A DNA stretch of 64,000 nucleotides from Microcystis panniformis FACHB-1757 (GCF_001264245.1 NZ_CP011339.1:4402001-4466000), one strand, 5' to 3'. Shown: positions 7,408-16,595, counted from the stretch's first letter. Made by a program: numbers and translations. Notes: a model not told the origin generated them from the letters alone.

Positions 7408-8184
7408 ATGAAAACAGCCCTCATTACTGGCGCTTCCACCGGTATCGGTGTCGTCTTTGCTCGTCAACTTGCTCAACGGCAAGTGGAGCTAATTTTAGTC
7501 GCTAGATCTAGGGATAAACTAGAACAATTAGCAGCGGAATTGGGGGAACAATACGGGGTAAAAGTGACAGTTATCGTTCAAGATCTGACCGTTGCCGGGG
7601 CGGGAAAGCTGGTATATGATACGGTGAACCAAAAAGGAATCAACGTTGATTTACTGGTCAATAATGCCGGTTTTGGTGATTATGGGGCTTTTAGCGAACA
7701 GGATTTAGCCCGACAGTTAGAAATGATCCAGTTAAATAATCTGGTACTGGTGGAATTAAGCCACTATTTTCTTCGTCCGATGCTTGCTGGTGCTGGGGGG
7801 GCAATTATCAATGTTGCTTCCATTGCCGGGTTTCAACCGCTGCCCTATCTTTCCGTTTATGCGGCGACAAAAGCTTTTGTCCTCAGTTTTAGCGAGTCTC
7901 TCTGGGCAGAAAATAAAGACAAAGGCGTTGAAATCCTCGCTCTTTGCCCCGGTCCGACGGAATCTAATTTTTTTGAGGTGGCCCGATTTCCCAGTGCCTT
8001 TATGGGCAAAAACCGCCGGTTAGATTCGGCGGAAGTGGTGGTACAAGAGGCTTTAACTGCCTTGGCAAACAAACGCCCCAACGTGGTAGCTGGTAAATTG
8101 GCTAATAAAATTATCGTCAATCTGCCCCGTTTTTTGCCCAGAAGTTGGATCCTGTCTTTGATAGAAAAGCAATTCAAGCTATAA
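7408..8184 (+). CDS. Short-chain dehydrogenase/reductase (SDR)
   Basis: A 258-residue classical SDR. The nucleotide-binding 'TGASTGIG' is at residues 7-14, 'NNAG' near residue 90, the catalytic serine in 'INVASIAG' and the 'YAATKAF' Tyr-Lys pair near residues 150-156, and the 'CPGPTESNF' loop follows. The subgroup resembles DltE/YqjQ-type oxidoreductases of unknown substrate that use NADP(H). The protein is cytoplasmic. The start follows AAGCTATTTTTGGTTGATCTTCT without a strong Shine-Dalgarno. It is convergent with the helix-hairpin-helix gene that follows, with only 15 bases between the two stops. Confidence 0.9.
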   Translation: MKTALITGASTGIGVVFARQLAQRQVELILVARSRDKLEQLAAELGEQYGVKVTVIVQDLTVAGAGKLVYDTVNQKGINVDLLVNNAGFGDYGAFSEQDLARQLEMIQLNNLVLVELSHYFLRPMLAGAGGAIINVASIAGFQPLPYLSVYAATKAFVLSFSESLWAENKDKGVEILALCPGPTESNFFEVARFPSAFMGKNRRLDSAEVVVQEALTALANKRPNVVAGKLANKIIVNLPRFLPRSWILSLIEKQFKL

Positions 8185-8199
8185 CTAGAATCAAGCGAA

Positions 8200-8886
8200 T
8201 TAGAGCAATTGCTGATAGGATTTTAAGGGAATACCTGTCCGGTTTCTTACTTCGATGGCCGAACGATAGACACCGTTTTTTTCTCTTTCGGCGACAATTT
8301 TATCAGCCACGGAAAAGTCAAGACCGAGATTGACTAATTCCGCAACGGAGTAGTAGTTTAAACAACGCCAAGAAACGTCAACTTCTTGGCGAATATCGTA
8401 GGCAAAGATAACCAAAGGTTCTAATTTTTTGAGATAATTTTCTGGTAAACCAGCTAGGAAGTGTAATTCTTCTAAATGGGTAAAAATATGTCCTTCGTTA
8501 CGGACAGAAACGATATCATTGGCATAGACAATCGGCAACCCTAATTTATAAACCAGATCGTTGGTGGAACAGCTGTTAATATCAATTTTTTCGAGAGGAG
8601 AGGATGACTGTCTGGAATTGGTTCTATTTCCCGAAGCTATTGGATGGGAATTAAGCTGTTGACGGATGTATAAACCCAGTCCGATTTGGGCAAACCAAAT
8701 TACGATAAAAGACTCTTGTGTAAGGAAAATAAGGGAGATAATTGTCAAGGCAATGCCGACGGATAACCAACTTTGGTTATTAGTTTTTTTGCCAGCATTA
8801 GCAATGGCAAGTCCCCCGAAAACTGGGACTAAAGATAGCCAGATCCACTCGGAAGATTCGGGAGGGCGAGGAGAGAGATTAGACAT
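8200..8886 (-). CDS. Membrane-anchored ComEA-like helix-hairpin-helix protein
   Basis: A 228-residue protein with two or three N-terminal membrane segments (IWLSLVPVFGGLAIANAG, VGIALTIISLIFL, FIVIWFAQIGLGLYI). A linker follows, then two helix-hairpin-helix-like repeats: 'KIDINSCSTNDLVYKLGL' with 'LEELHFLAGLP', and 'YYSVAELVNLGLDFSVADKIVAEREKNGVYRSAIEVRN-RTGIP'. In ComEA this fold binds DNA during natural transformation; here the topology (tail outside or inside) is unclear and the role is inference. It is transcribed after the TM2 gene with a 6-base gap, so the three genes 9455 to 8200 look like one operon. Confidence 0.7.
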   Translation of the reverse strand: MSNLSPRPPESSEWIWLSLVPVFGGLAIANAGKKTNNQSWLSVGIALTIISLIFLTQESFIVIWFAQIGLGLYIRQQLNSHPIASGNRTNSRQSSSPLEKIDINSCSTNDLVYKLGLPIVYANDIVSVRNEGHIFTHLEELHFLAGLPENYLKKLEPLVIFAYDIRQEVDVSWRCLNYYSVAELVNLGLDFSVADKIVAEREKNGVYRSAIEVRNRTGIPLKSYQQLL

Positions 8887-8892
8887 ATTTTT

Positions 8893-9246
8893 TTAAAGAG
8901 AATCTAAATATTTTCTGCGTTTTTCTTCGTATTCTTCAGCAGTAATAATTCCCTGATCGTAAAGTTTTTTAAGCTGGAGTAAAGTAGCGGTTTTTTGCTG
9001 GGCTGATTCTGGCAGTCCTCGCTCTCTACTGCTGGGGAGATAGTTAGGATTATATTTAGCATCAAAAGCTTGATCTGACATGATGATTAAACCAATAAAT
9101 TCAAAAAAAGCAATGATGCCGGGGATAAAAGTCCAGAAGAAAAGTAGATAAAAAATACCTGCCAAATTCTCCCCTAGATAAAACTTATGGATGCCAAGAT
9201 AACCAAGAAAAAAGGCTAGTAAAGCCGCTATAGTTCTATTTCTCAT
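8893..9246 (-). CDS. TM2-domain protein with SHOCT tail
   Basis: A 117-residue protein. The N-terminal TM2 domain has 'ALLAFFLGYLGIHKFYLG' and a second helix 'IFYLLFFWTFIPGIIAFFEFIG', with the family's 'G..G.H.FYLG' signature. The C-terminal SHOCT motif is 'LLQLKKLYDQGIITAEEYEEKRRKYLDSL'. The two are often fused, and the role is unknown. The start codon overlaps the preceding gene's stop by four bases (9243-9246), indicating co-translation. Confidence 0.85.
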   Translation of the reverse strand: MRNRTIAALLAFFLGYLGIHKFYLGENLAGIFYLLFFWTFIPGIIAFFEFIGLIIMSDQAFDAKYNPNYLPSSRERGLPESAQQKTATLLQLKKLYDQGIITAEEYEEKRRKYLDSL

Positions 9247-9455
9247 AATTTTTGAGATTTCCCTAATTTAGCCAAAAGAAAGTATAAAACCACGATGCCT
9301 GCCTGTAATTCCAAGAGAGTAATATAACCCTTGATTAGATAATTTAATTCTAGGGAGGAATTAAAGGCAAAAACTAGCACACCCAAGACTAAAAAAGGCA
9401 GTAAACGCCAGCCAGACTTGGGTATTTTTATTACCGTACTATTAACCTGATTCAT
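9243..9455 (-). CDS. Small two-helix membrane protein
   Basis: A 70-residue protein with two hydrophobic helices (LLPFLVLGVLVFAF and YITLLELQAGIVVLYFLLA). There is no recognised family. It is the first gene of the apparent operon with the TM2 and helix-hairpin-helix genes, overlapping the TM2 start by four bases. Its function cannot be inferred beyond membrane location. Confidence 0.55.
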   Translation of the reverse strand: MNQVNSTVIKIPKSGWRLLPFLVLGVLVFAFNSSLELNYLIKGYITLLELQAGIVVLYFLLAKLGKSQKL

Positions 9456-9509
9456 GGGCTAATTCTCTAGGTTGGTCTTTTTCGGTGATAGTCGCAAAAT
9501 CGCTCTTTG

Positions 9510-9791
9510 TCAAAAGTTGGTTTGATTAACTTTTAGCATCTCAACCAGAATATTATGGGCATCCTTGGCTGATTCTAGGGTGCGCTCAAAAGGTATTCTA
9601 ATTGTTTGACTCTCCCCTAATTTTTCTATGGCTAAATCCATGCCTTCGGGATCGATGGAGAGCATTTGAGCGGTTTCTGCATCGGTAATATTACCGTAAA
9701 CTTGAGCGTAGAAAAGCACGGCATCACCGTGATCTTTATTCATGTGTTTACAGATGCGATCGCTAATGACGGGAGTGATAGTTTCAGACAT
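9510..9791 (-). CDS. DUF2470-family protein
   Basis: A 93-residue protein opening with 'ISDRICKHMNKDHGDAVLFYAQVYG', the DUF2470 signature 'H.N.DH...L..Y', and continuing with 'MLSIDPEGMDLAI'. The fold is shared with the C-terminal part of HugZ-like haem-utilisation and pyridoxamine-oxidase-like proteins; in cyanobacteria small stand-alone versions are common. The reaction is unknown. The first codons overlap the upstream cobK-like fragment by 8 bases. Its N-terminal third has been copied to 10648-10731. Confidence 0.8.
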   Translation of the reverse strand: MSETITPVISDRICKHMNKDHGDAVLFYAQVYGNITDAETAQMLSIDPEGMDLAIEKLGESQTIRIPFERTLESAKDAHNILVEMLKVNQTNF

Positions 9792-9999
9792 AATGTTCTG
9801 GAAAAAAATCGATGATAAGGTGGGGACAGATAAAAGCCAGTTCTAAATCGAGGCCAATGGGGGGGATATTAGCTAGGGTAGCGTAATTAATCGCTAATTG
9901 CCAGATAATTTGGGCGTGAGGATGGCAGGTATCAATAATAAGTTTAATATTATTTTCTTGACAAAAATCCTTAATTGTGCATTGCTCTAATTGTCCCAC
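9784..9999 (-). pseudogene. Fragment resembling precorrin-6A reductase (CobK/CbiJ)
   Basis: The middle of the 71-residue frame reads 'IKDFCQENNIKLIIDTCHPHAQIIWQLAINYATLANIPPI'. This matches the CobK/CbiJ pattern in which a cysteine or glutamine-rich helix precedes 'IVDATHPFA..IS..A...A...IPY'. Both the N-terminal Rossmann strand and the C-terminal half are missing, so it cannot be a working reductase. The C-terminal residues (GLDLELAFICPHLIIDFFPE) look frame-altered. A further non-coding copy of this segment lies in 10740-10873. The family call is my recognition of one motif. Confidence 0.45.
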
Positions 10000-10019
10000 T
10001 TATGGTCAATCGGGGCAGA

Positions 10020-10165
10020 GAGTAAAGTCTGGGGCTGCCCGTGCAGTTAAATTGCCTGTTGAGATGAAACAAGAGGTAATAGTAAAGGGATTGGGTGAGA
10101 TTCAGCTAATCTCAGGATAGGCGATTAAAATGCCTCTTAGCTTAAAATCTCACACCCAGTCCCCA
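10020..10165. repeat. Dispersed repeat R4, copy 1
   Basis: It is about 130 bp shared with 11155-11280 (from ggctgcccg, cagttaaattgc, through gcgattaaaatgcctcttagc), with several changes. A shorter relative is at 18290-18345 in the opposite orientation. It shows no coding potential I can defend. Confidence 0.65.
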
Positions 10166-10197
10166 CTAACAAACTTTTTCAGTACACCCTATGTATT

Positions 10198-10731
10198 TTA
10201 TCGTTCACAACCGACAACAGAAGCGGTGTAGGTATTACCGATATGCTGAATACCATTGACAAAAAGATTGACTAAGAAAGGTTGATCATTTGCCCGTACT
10301 GTAGCAGTAATTGTTAAGGGTTTATCAGGTTCGATTCGTACTCCATTAGTATTAAAAAATTCCTCGTTAGTTTGATCGCTATACTTGAGAAACAGCCGGA
10401 TATCAAAGGAAGCAGCCCGGGGAACAGAAACCGTAACGATAAACCTCTGAAAACTTCTCCCCCCCGGCACTGCCCAATCGGTATTCCAATTATTACGAGT
10501 TATCGTGACACCGAAAGGCCCTGGAACAGTGGGTTGTGAGACAGTTTTCGTAACTTCACTACCTTCACCGCCTAATAGAGAAAGTGGCCGACAATTTTGC
10601 GCCGCTGCCGGTAGATGTAAGCTTAATAATACTGCCGATAGACCTAAGTAGAAAAGCACGGCATCACCGTGATCTTTATTCCTGTGTTTACAGATGCGAT
10701 CGCTAATGGCGGGAGTGATAGTTTCAGACAT
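10198..10731 (-). CDS. Chimeric gene: DUF2470 N-terminus fused to a secreted protein
   Basis: A 177-residue frame. The first 28 residues (MSETITPAISDRICKHRNKD, HGDAVLFY) copy the DUF2470 gene at 9791. The frame then switches to LGLSAVLLSLHLPAAAQNC, the hydrophobic core and cleavage site of a secretion signal, followed by a beta-rich domain with cysteines at each end (AQNCRPL and VVGCER). The join is at about 10648. The DUF2470 DNA thus replaced the original start of a secreted protein. A charged 28-residue extension before the signal core probably harms export; a shorter internal start would be needed. The mature domain is unrecognised. Confidence 0.6.
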   Translation of the reverse strand: MSETITPAISDRICKHRNKDHGDAVLFYLGLSAVLLSLHLPAAAQNCRPLSLLGGEGSEVTKTVSQPTVPGPFGVTITRNNWNTDWAVPGGRSFQRFIVTVSVPRAASFDIRLFLKYSDQTNEEFFNTNGVRIEPDKPLTITATVRANDQPFLVNLFVNGIQHIGNTYTASVVGCER

Positions 10732-10873
10732 AAGATTCTGGAAAAAAATCGATGATAAGGTGGGGACGGATAAAAGCCAGTTCTAAATCGAGGCCAATGG
10801 GGGGGATATTAGTTAGAGTAGCCTAATTAATCGCTAATTGCCAGATAATTTGAGCTTGGGGATGACAGACATC
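10648..10873. repeat. 226-bp duplicate of 9708-9933
   Basis: It covers the DUF2470 start, its upstream region and part of the cobK-like fragment, with roughly 93 percent identity by eye. The duplication breakpoint inside the coding region makes the chimeric gene described above. Confidence 0.85.
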
Positions 10874-11154
10874 ATTAACGAAGGCAGGGGGCGGTCGGCA
10901 GGGGGCGGTCGGCCGTTTTTGTAACGGGGATTTATGCCCCGCTCCCAAAACTTTTCGCCTTAAGGCGAGGTTTTAGACCCGATTTTTTCGATAACAGAGT
11001 TTACCCACAGATGGTGGAATTAAACCGATGCTCTGGGGTTGACCCTTCGGCTTCGCTCAGGGTCATTGATATTCTGGTCGGATTTCATCCCCCGCAAAGG
11101 TGAGTATCTTGTCGAAAAATCTAGCGGGGGCATTCATCCGACATTTTAGGTAAG
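10874..11154. other. Gene-free stretch with short tandem and hairpin sequences
   Basis: Holds a tandem 'cagggggcggtcgg' doublet near 10885-10915, hairpins cggggatttatgccccg (about 10924-10940) and tcgccttaaggcga (about 10957), and a cttcggcttcgctcaggg hairpin near 11047. There is no gene. It looks like junk from several short dispersed repeats. Confidence 0.5.
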
Positions 11155-11280
11155 ATCCAGGGCTGCCCGCACAGTTAAATTGCTTGTTTAGATGAAACAA
11201 GAGGCAACAGTAAAGGGATGGGGAGAGATTCAGCTAATCGGATAGGCGATTAAAATGCCTCTTAGCTTAAAACCCCACAC
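11155..11280. repeat. Dispersed repeat R4, copy 2
   Basis: The second copy of the 10020-10165 repeat in the same orientation. The stretch 11281-11557 after it contains an open frame on the minus strand (11230-11472), which I do not accept as a gene because it runs through the repeat. Confidence 0.65.
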
Positions 11281-11557
11281 CCGTTCGGACCTCGGCGTGA
11301 GACTTCGGTGTGAGACTTCGGCGTGAGCTTTTGTCGAACGCTCAGTAGTTGGCGTTGTCAGATCAGAATATGAAAGATGCAATGCAATCCTTGCTATCAA
11401 GGTAATTTCAGTTCCAAGCTGATTCGGATCATCTTTCAATTTGACAACGCCTTTCCACCTCTTCGACCCCATCTTGCTCCCAAAAATGAGCGGACGATGA
11501 GTTAAGACTCTTCCTCACTCTTGATGGCAGGACAAAATGACTGCGATAATCATACCG

Positions 11558-14500
11558 TTACTGCGGTTTAGCACTCTGTGTAAGGTTTTTACGACCTAAG
11601 AGTAGATATACGGAAGGAACAAAATATAACGCTATTAAAGTGGCGCCACCTAACCCACCGACAATACTAATCGCAAGAGGTGGCCAAAAACCACTGGGAT
11701 CAAATAATAAAGGGATAAACCCCATTATCGTGGTTAAGGTGGTCGCTACCACATGACGAGTTGCACGAATCACCACATTTCGAGTTGCTCGACGTGAACC
11801 AAGGCTGGCTTGAGCATCATGACGCAAAGCGTCAAGAATTACGATTGAATCATTAACACAGATTCCTAAAAGTCCAATGATCCCTAAAATCGCTGTAAAC
11901 CCAAAAGGATAATTAAACAAGGCCAATGATCCTAAACCTAATCCTAAAGATAAAATGGCAACTATGATAATAATACTAGCCATACGGAAAGAATTAAAAG
12001 TGAGGACTAAACTGGCCACCATAACGATCGCTAAAACCCCAAGAGTTGCAATCAAATTACTTAAAGCATCCTGACGTTCTCCTTGTTCTCCGCCAAAATC
12101 CCATGAATAACCATAGGGTAACTGAAAATTACTCATTTCTAATCGTTTTTCAAACTCAGAGAGTACTTGTTCTGGTAATACACCAGCCGGAATAAAACCC
12201 TGTATGGTATTCATCCGTTGGCCATTACGACGTGAAATAGCAACAATATCGGGGACAATTTCCACATTTCCCACCGCTGATAAGGGAACAATTGTCGATG
12301 AAGTTGCAGAATTTCCTGAAGATAAGAGGTTTAATGAGCTAATTTCAGCTAGATTGCTCCGTTGACGATTAGAAGTCCGAACTCTCACAGGTAGTTCTTT
12401 TGTTCCTTCTAAAATCGAGCCTCCGACTGTTCCCTCTAAACTGGTGTCTAATTGACGAGCAACGGCTCTTTTATCTAACCCTGCTAAACGTAGCTTTTCT
12501 TCATTAAGATTGACAGCTAATTTGGGCAAACTTTCGCTTAAAGTGGCGCGAGTATGGATAATATCAGGGGTTTTAGCTAATTCGGCGCGAACTTGATCGC
12601 CTAAAGCCTGTAATTGGGCTAAATCTGACCCATATAAGCGTAATTCAATCGGTGCATCAAAAGGAGGACCCTGTTCTAATTGTCGGACAATAATTTGCGC
12701 TTGGGGAAAGGCTTGATCTAATTCTTGCTGTAAGGTGCGAATTAACCCACCCGACTTGACGTTTTTCTGAAGTTGAACAATTCCTTGAGCATAATTAGGA
12801 GATTGTTCTCGATTTTGTAAGACATTGTAGTAAAAAGAGGGCGCACTTTTCCCAATAAACCATTGAACGTCTTGAATTTCAGGATGCTGTAAGATTAACT
12901 TTCGGGCTTGCATCACTTGAGACTGGGTTTCGGGTAAAGACGCACTGATGGGTAATTCAAAGGTTAAATGAAATTGTTCGCGATCGGTGGGGGGAAAAAA
13001 CTGTTGTTGTAGGGTAGGAAAGCTAATAAAACCCCATAAGGGAAGAATAAGAATAAGGGAGATCGCTAATAAGGGACGTTGAAAAGTGCGATCTAAACTC
13101 CACTTATAAAGGGAGGTTAAACGAGAATGGGTAAATCCGCTTTGCCACCAATATCCATTTGTGGGGGTTGGTTGCCAATGATGTAATCTTCCCGCTAAGG
13201 CAGGAATCACGGTGACAGATAGAATAAACGAGCTAATTAGGGCTAAAATTACGGTTACTCCAATCGTTCCCGTAAATTCTCCAGTTGCTCCTGAAGCGGT
13301 AGCAATGGGCAAAAAAGCGATAACACTGGTAAAGGTAGAAGCGAGTAAGGGAATAAAAATATGATGTACGGTAGTAGCAACGGCTTTGAGCGGTGATATA
13401 CCTTCTTCTTCTTTTAAAGCCATTTGCACCTCATCAACCACAATAATCGCATTATCAATTAATAATCCCAAAGCGATAATTAACCCTGTCACCGAAATTT
13501 GATGTAGGGGAATGCCTAACACCTTCATACTGCCAAAAACCATCAAAACTGATAAAGGAAGGGATGTTCCCACGATTAAAGATGACTTCCAGCCCATGAC
13601 CACAAAGGTGATCCCAAAAACCAAGATAGCACCAATAATCAGGTTTGATAAAACCGAGTCCAGTTGTTGCTGCACATAACGACTTTGATTAAAGATAATG
13701 TGTAGGCCAATTCCTTGAGGAAGGTTTTTTTCAAATCTTTCTAACTTAGCCTTGGCGACTGTCATCCAAGAATCTAAGCGTCTATCAGATTCCACAAAAG
13801 CAGCAATTGCGATCGCCCGTTTTCCCTTAATCATCGCGACTTCTCTGGGGGGATCTTCAATTCCTTTACTAATATTTGCAATATCACCTAATCGCACTAC
13901 TTGACTAGACGAACCTGATTTAATTGATAAACGATTTAAACGGTCTAAAGAATCTAATTCTCCTTCAATTTCCAGCAATAAGTTACTTTGTTCGCTTCGT
14001 AATTGGCCGGCAGCAACTTTGGCATCACTTTCTAAGATTTGTTGAGATAGGGACTGTATGGTTAATCCTAAATGGGTTAATTGTTGGGGAGCAACTTCAA
14101 CTCGAATTTCCTCCGTAGGATTGCCAAATAATTCAACTTTTTCTGTTCCTTCAATTAACCGTAAATCATCTTCTAATTCTTGCGCCCAACGGCTCAAAAT
14201 GCCATAATTCGGAGGGCTTGATAATTGCCAAGTTAAAGCAACAATTAAGGCGTTGGCTTTGGGTTTTGATTCTTCAAATTCAGGGAGAGAAGTTCCCGAT
14301 GGTAATTGAGAAACAGCATCATTGACTTTATCACGAATTTGTGACCAAACGGGATCAACATCGGTAATTTGGTCATTTAATTCAATGGTAATGCTGGAGA
14401 AGCCAAGCTGAGAGGTAGAATCAATATTTTGAATTTCTTCAACTTCTAGTAAAGCTTGTTCTAATTTATCAGTAACTAGCGTTTCTACTCGTTCAGGGGT

Positions 14501-14656
14501 TGCGCCTGGAAATTGGGTGTTAATGACCGCAAAACGAGGGGTTAATTCGGGATCTTCCATACGAGGTAAACTGAAAAAGGAAGATAAGCCCCAAACGGCG
14601 ATCGCCAAAATAGTTAAAACTAATAATCGGACGTTTTTATAAAAGATGGAAGACAT
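11558..14656 (-). CDS. RND-family efflux permease
   Basis: A 1032-residue inner-membrane proton-driven exporter. It opens MSSIFYKNVRLLVLTILAIA, followed by the porter motif 'PRMEDPELTPRFAVI..QFPGA'. The TM4 charged motif 'GLIIALGLLIDNAIIVVDEV' contains the proton-relay aspartate, and the second half repeats the fold, with 'GFTAILGIIGLLGICVNDSIVILDAL' as its TM10 counterpart. The length is normal. The missing second relay aspartate and the 'EDPEL' opening place it in the broad HAE1/multidrug group rather than the metal CusA group. The substrate is unknown. It is downstream of the membrane fusion gene on the same strand, 382 bases away because two repeats have inserted between them. Confidence 0.93.
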   Translation of the reverse strand: MSSIFYKNVRLLVLTILAIAVWGLSSFFSLPRMEDPELTPRFAVINTQFPGATPERVETLVTDKLEQALLEVEEIQNIDSTSQLGFSSITIELNDQITDVDPVWSQIRDKVNDAVSQLPSGTSLPEFEESKPKANALIVALTWQLSSPPNYGILSRWAQELEDDLRLIEGTEKVELFGNPTEEIRVEVAPQQLTHLGLTIQSLSQQILESDAKVAAGQLRSEQSNLLLEIEGELDSLDRLNRLSIKSGSSSQVVRLGDIANISKGIEDPPREVAMIKGKRAIAIAAFVESDRRLDSWMTVAKAKLERFEKNLPQGIGLHIIFNQSRYVQQQLDSVLSNLIIGAILVFGITFVVMGWKSSLIVGTSLPLSVLMVFGSMKVLGIPLHQISVTGLIIALGLLIDNAIIVVDEVQMALKEEEGISPLKAVATTVHHIFIPLLASTFTSVIAFLPIATASGATGEFTGTIGVTVILALISSFILSVTVIPALAGRLHHWQPTPTNGYWWQSGFTHSRLTSLYKWSLDRTFQRPLLAISLILILPLWGFISFPTLQQQFFPPTDREQFHLTFELPISASLPETQSQVMQARKLILQHPEIQDVQWFIGKSAPSFYYNVLQNREQSPNYAQGIVQLQKNVKSGGLIRTLQQELDQAFPQAQIIVRQLEQGPPFDAPIELRLYGSDLAQLQALGDQVRAELAKTPDIIHTRATLSESLPKLAVNLNEEKLRLAGLDKRAVARQLDTSLEGTVGGSILEGTKELPVRVRTSNRQRSNLAEISSLNLLSSGNSATSSTIVPLSAVGNVEIVPDIVAISRRNGQRMNTIQGFIPAGVLPEQVLSEFEKRLEMSNFQLPYGYSWDFGGEQGERQDALSNLIATLGVLAIVMVASLVLTFNSFRMASIIIIVAILSLGLGLGSLALFNYPFGFTAILGIIGLLGICVNDSIVILDALRHDAQASLGSRRATRNVVIRATRHVVATTLTTIMGFIPLLFDPSGFWPPLAISIVGGLGGATLIALYFVPSVYLLLGRKNLTQSAKPQ

Positions 14657-14721
14657 AGGAGAATGATGAATTAAGAATTGAGAATTATGAAGTTCGGGGG
14701 AGAAAGTAATAAGTAATAAGT

Positions 14722-14937
14722 AGGGTTTGCGGCAAAAAGTTTTTCCTGGGGGCAGGGTGTGGGGTGTAGGGTGTGGGGTGTAGGGTTTTACCCATTTTCA
14801 GGTGGTCAATTACCTAATTTTCAGGGAAAAAGTCCAGGAATTTTCTCCGCGATCACTCCCAGATCTGGTACTTTTTGATTTCCCAAAAGTCTAAAAGTCT
14901 TACCCAACAAGGTTTTTAGATTTATTCAGCAAACCCT
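14722..14937. mobile_element. MITE-B family element, copy 2 (216 bp)
   Basis: The ends are AGGGTTTGCGGCAAAAAG and TTTATTCAGCAAACCCT. The 4-bp target duplicate aagt is at 14718-14721 and 14938-14941. Internal G-rich repeats (gtgtggggtgtaggg) are shared, inverted, with the copy at 55360-55575. It inserted between the efflux permease and its fusion partner. Confidence 0.88.
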
Positions 14938-15035
14938 AAGTAGGGAGGCACAATTATTTGTCGGATGGGTTAGCGGTAGCGTAACATAATCGGGCGTTGG
15001 GTTTCATGCTTCAACCCAACCTACGTTCTGCTCAC
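14938..15035. repeat. Repeat R2, truncated copy
   Basis: It begins aagtagggaggcacaattat and contains the gttgggtttcatgcttcaacccaac hairpin, as in complete copies at 17785-17904 and 28124-28243. The far end is missing. Confidence 0.8.
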
Positions 15036-15038
15036 TGT

Positions 15039-16595
15039 TTACTGTTTACTGATTTTTACCTTTTGCCCCGAAATAATGCGATTTGTGCCATTAGTAATCA
15101 CTTTTTCGGTTCCGTCTAATGTTCCTCGCACGAGAACTCGCTCCCCATCGGTGTATAAAACCTCCACATCCCGACGTTCTACGACAAATCCTTGGGCTGC
15201 ATTCCCATCTCCTAGGACATAAATCGACCATAATCCTCGAATTCCCTTAACAAGAGCGGTACTAGGTAGCCAATAACCCGAAGTATTAATGTTTTGTTGC
15301 CATTTCCAGGTGACAATTTGTCCAGTGGTTAGCAGCGGTGAGGTAGCCTCGCCGCTACTTCCTGCTCCTTTAACTTGAAAAACCACCGTCACGGTACGAC
15401 TGGCAGCATCTAGTTCAGGTAAAATTGCCTTAACGGTCGCTGAATAAGATTTTTGGTCAATTTTTAGGGTTTGTGATTGTCCGATCTTAATCTCAGAAGT
15501 CAGGGACGTAGGAACACCAATATGGGCTTTAACGCCGTCTAATTGTACCAAACGCACCACCCCTTGACCCGCTTGTACCGCCGTTCCTTGATCGAGATAA
15601 CGTTTTTGAATTTTGCCCGAAAAAGGGGCTTTAAGAACGGTCTTTTCTAAATCAAGTTCAATACTAGCTAAACGACTATCTAGCTGTTTAATAGCTGCTT
15701 TTTGGGCTTCAATCACTTCCCTGCGAGTCCCTGCTAACAACTCATCCAGTTGACTTTGAGCCTGTTTAATCCTTGCTCGCTGTTGAGTTAAGATTTCAGG
15801 GCGTGTTCCTGCTAATAGCTCATCTAATTGGCTCTGGGCTTCATTAACCCTTGCCTGTTGACTATCCATATCTGTGACCACTTCGTCAAACTGTTCACGA
15901 GAAATAGCCCCTTGCGTATAAAGATTCTGTCGTCGCTCCTGTTTACTACGAGCCAAAGCTAATTGTGCTTGCAGGGTTTTCAAACGCGCTTGGGCTGCCG
16001 CAATGGTTTCAGTGCGAGGTCCCACTTCCATCTCTTGTAGTTGAGCTTTTTCTTGAGCCAAATTTGCTTGGGCTGCGGCAATGGTTTCAGCACGAGAACC
16101 CGCCTCCATTTCTTTTAATTGTGCTAAAGCCTGTTGTTTTTGGGCTAATAAGTCTTGTGTTTGGGCGATTAATTGACGGTCATCTAAACGAGCAAGGGGC
16201 GTTCCTTGATTCACCCATTGTCCTTCTGTCACCAGCAGTTGAGTCATTGTTCCTCCTCGTTCAAACCCTAAATCACTGGTATTTTGAGCGACAATTTCCC
16301 CAGTGTAAGTTCGAGACTGTTGATAAGCATTGACCTGTACTAGCTGGTCGATTTCAACGGGGAGAAGATGTTTATTTTCAGCAACCGAAGGGGCGATTGG
16401 TTGAGTTGGTTGACTGATTGACCCAATCCCATAACCGACTCCTAACAATAAAAGTCCCCCAAGATACCATCGCCGAACCCCTTGGAAACGGCGTTTTGAT
16501 TGTTTTTGAGGTTCAGAAGAGGTGGCAGTGATTTTTAGGGGATATTCCGACATAGGAGGTGACATAGGATGGTTATCTGGCATAAGTCTATTCAT
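15039..16595 (-). CDS. RND periplasmic membrane fusion protein (HlyD/AcrA type)
   Basis: 518 residues. One membrane anchor near residues 40-60 (GGLLLLGVGYGIGS) is followed by the lipoyl half-motif 'GGTMTQLLVTEGQWVNQGTPLARLDD', a long coiled-coil hairpin, the second lipoyl half 'VLKAPFSGKIQKRYLDQGTAVQAG' and a beta-barrel. The hairpin holds two internal tandem duplications. One is 'EMEAGSRAETIAAAQANL' / 'EMEVGPRTETIAAAQARL'; the other is 'AQSQLDELLAGTRPE' / 'AQSQLDELLAGTRRE'. Each adds about 28 residues. It links the permease to an outer-membrane channel, which is not in the window. It is the first gene of the pump pair. Confidence 0.92.
   Translation of the reverse strand: MNRLMPDNHPMSPPMSEYPLKITATSSEPQKQSKRRFQGVRRWYLGGLLLLGVGYGIGSISQPTQPIAPSVAENKHLLPVEIDQLVQVNAYQQSRTYTGEIVAQNTSDLGFERGGTMTQLLVTEGQWVNQGTPLARLDDRQLIAQTQDLLAQKQQALAQLKEMEAGSRAETIAAAQANLAQEKAQLQEMEVGPRTETIAAAQARLKTLQAQLALARSKQERRQNLYTQGAISREQFDEVVTDMDSQQARVNEAQSQLDELLAGTRPEILTQQRARIKQAQSQLDELLAGTRREVIEAQKAAIKQLDSRLASIELDLEKTVLKAPFSGKIQKRYLDQGTAVQAGQGVVRLVQLDGVKAHIGVPTSLTSEIKIGQSQTLKIDQKSYSATVKAILPELDAASRTVTVVFQVKGAGSSGEATSPLLTTGQIVTWKWQQNINTSGYWLPSTALVKGIRGLWSIYVLGDGNAAQGFVVERRDVEVLYTDGERVLVRGTLDGTEKVITNGTNRIISGQKVKISKQ

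Noticed and set aside
7857..8177. A minus-strand frame opposite the SDR gene
   Set aside because: It is a shadow frame; the plus strand has all SDR motifs.
11230..11472. An 80-codon minus-strand frame
   Set aside because: It runs through repeat R4 and low-complexity sequence. Its first half looks protein-like but I could not match it to any family, and no start signal is seen.
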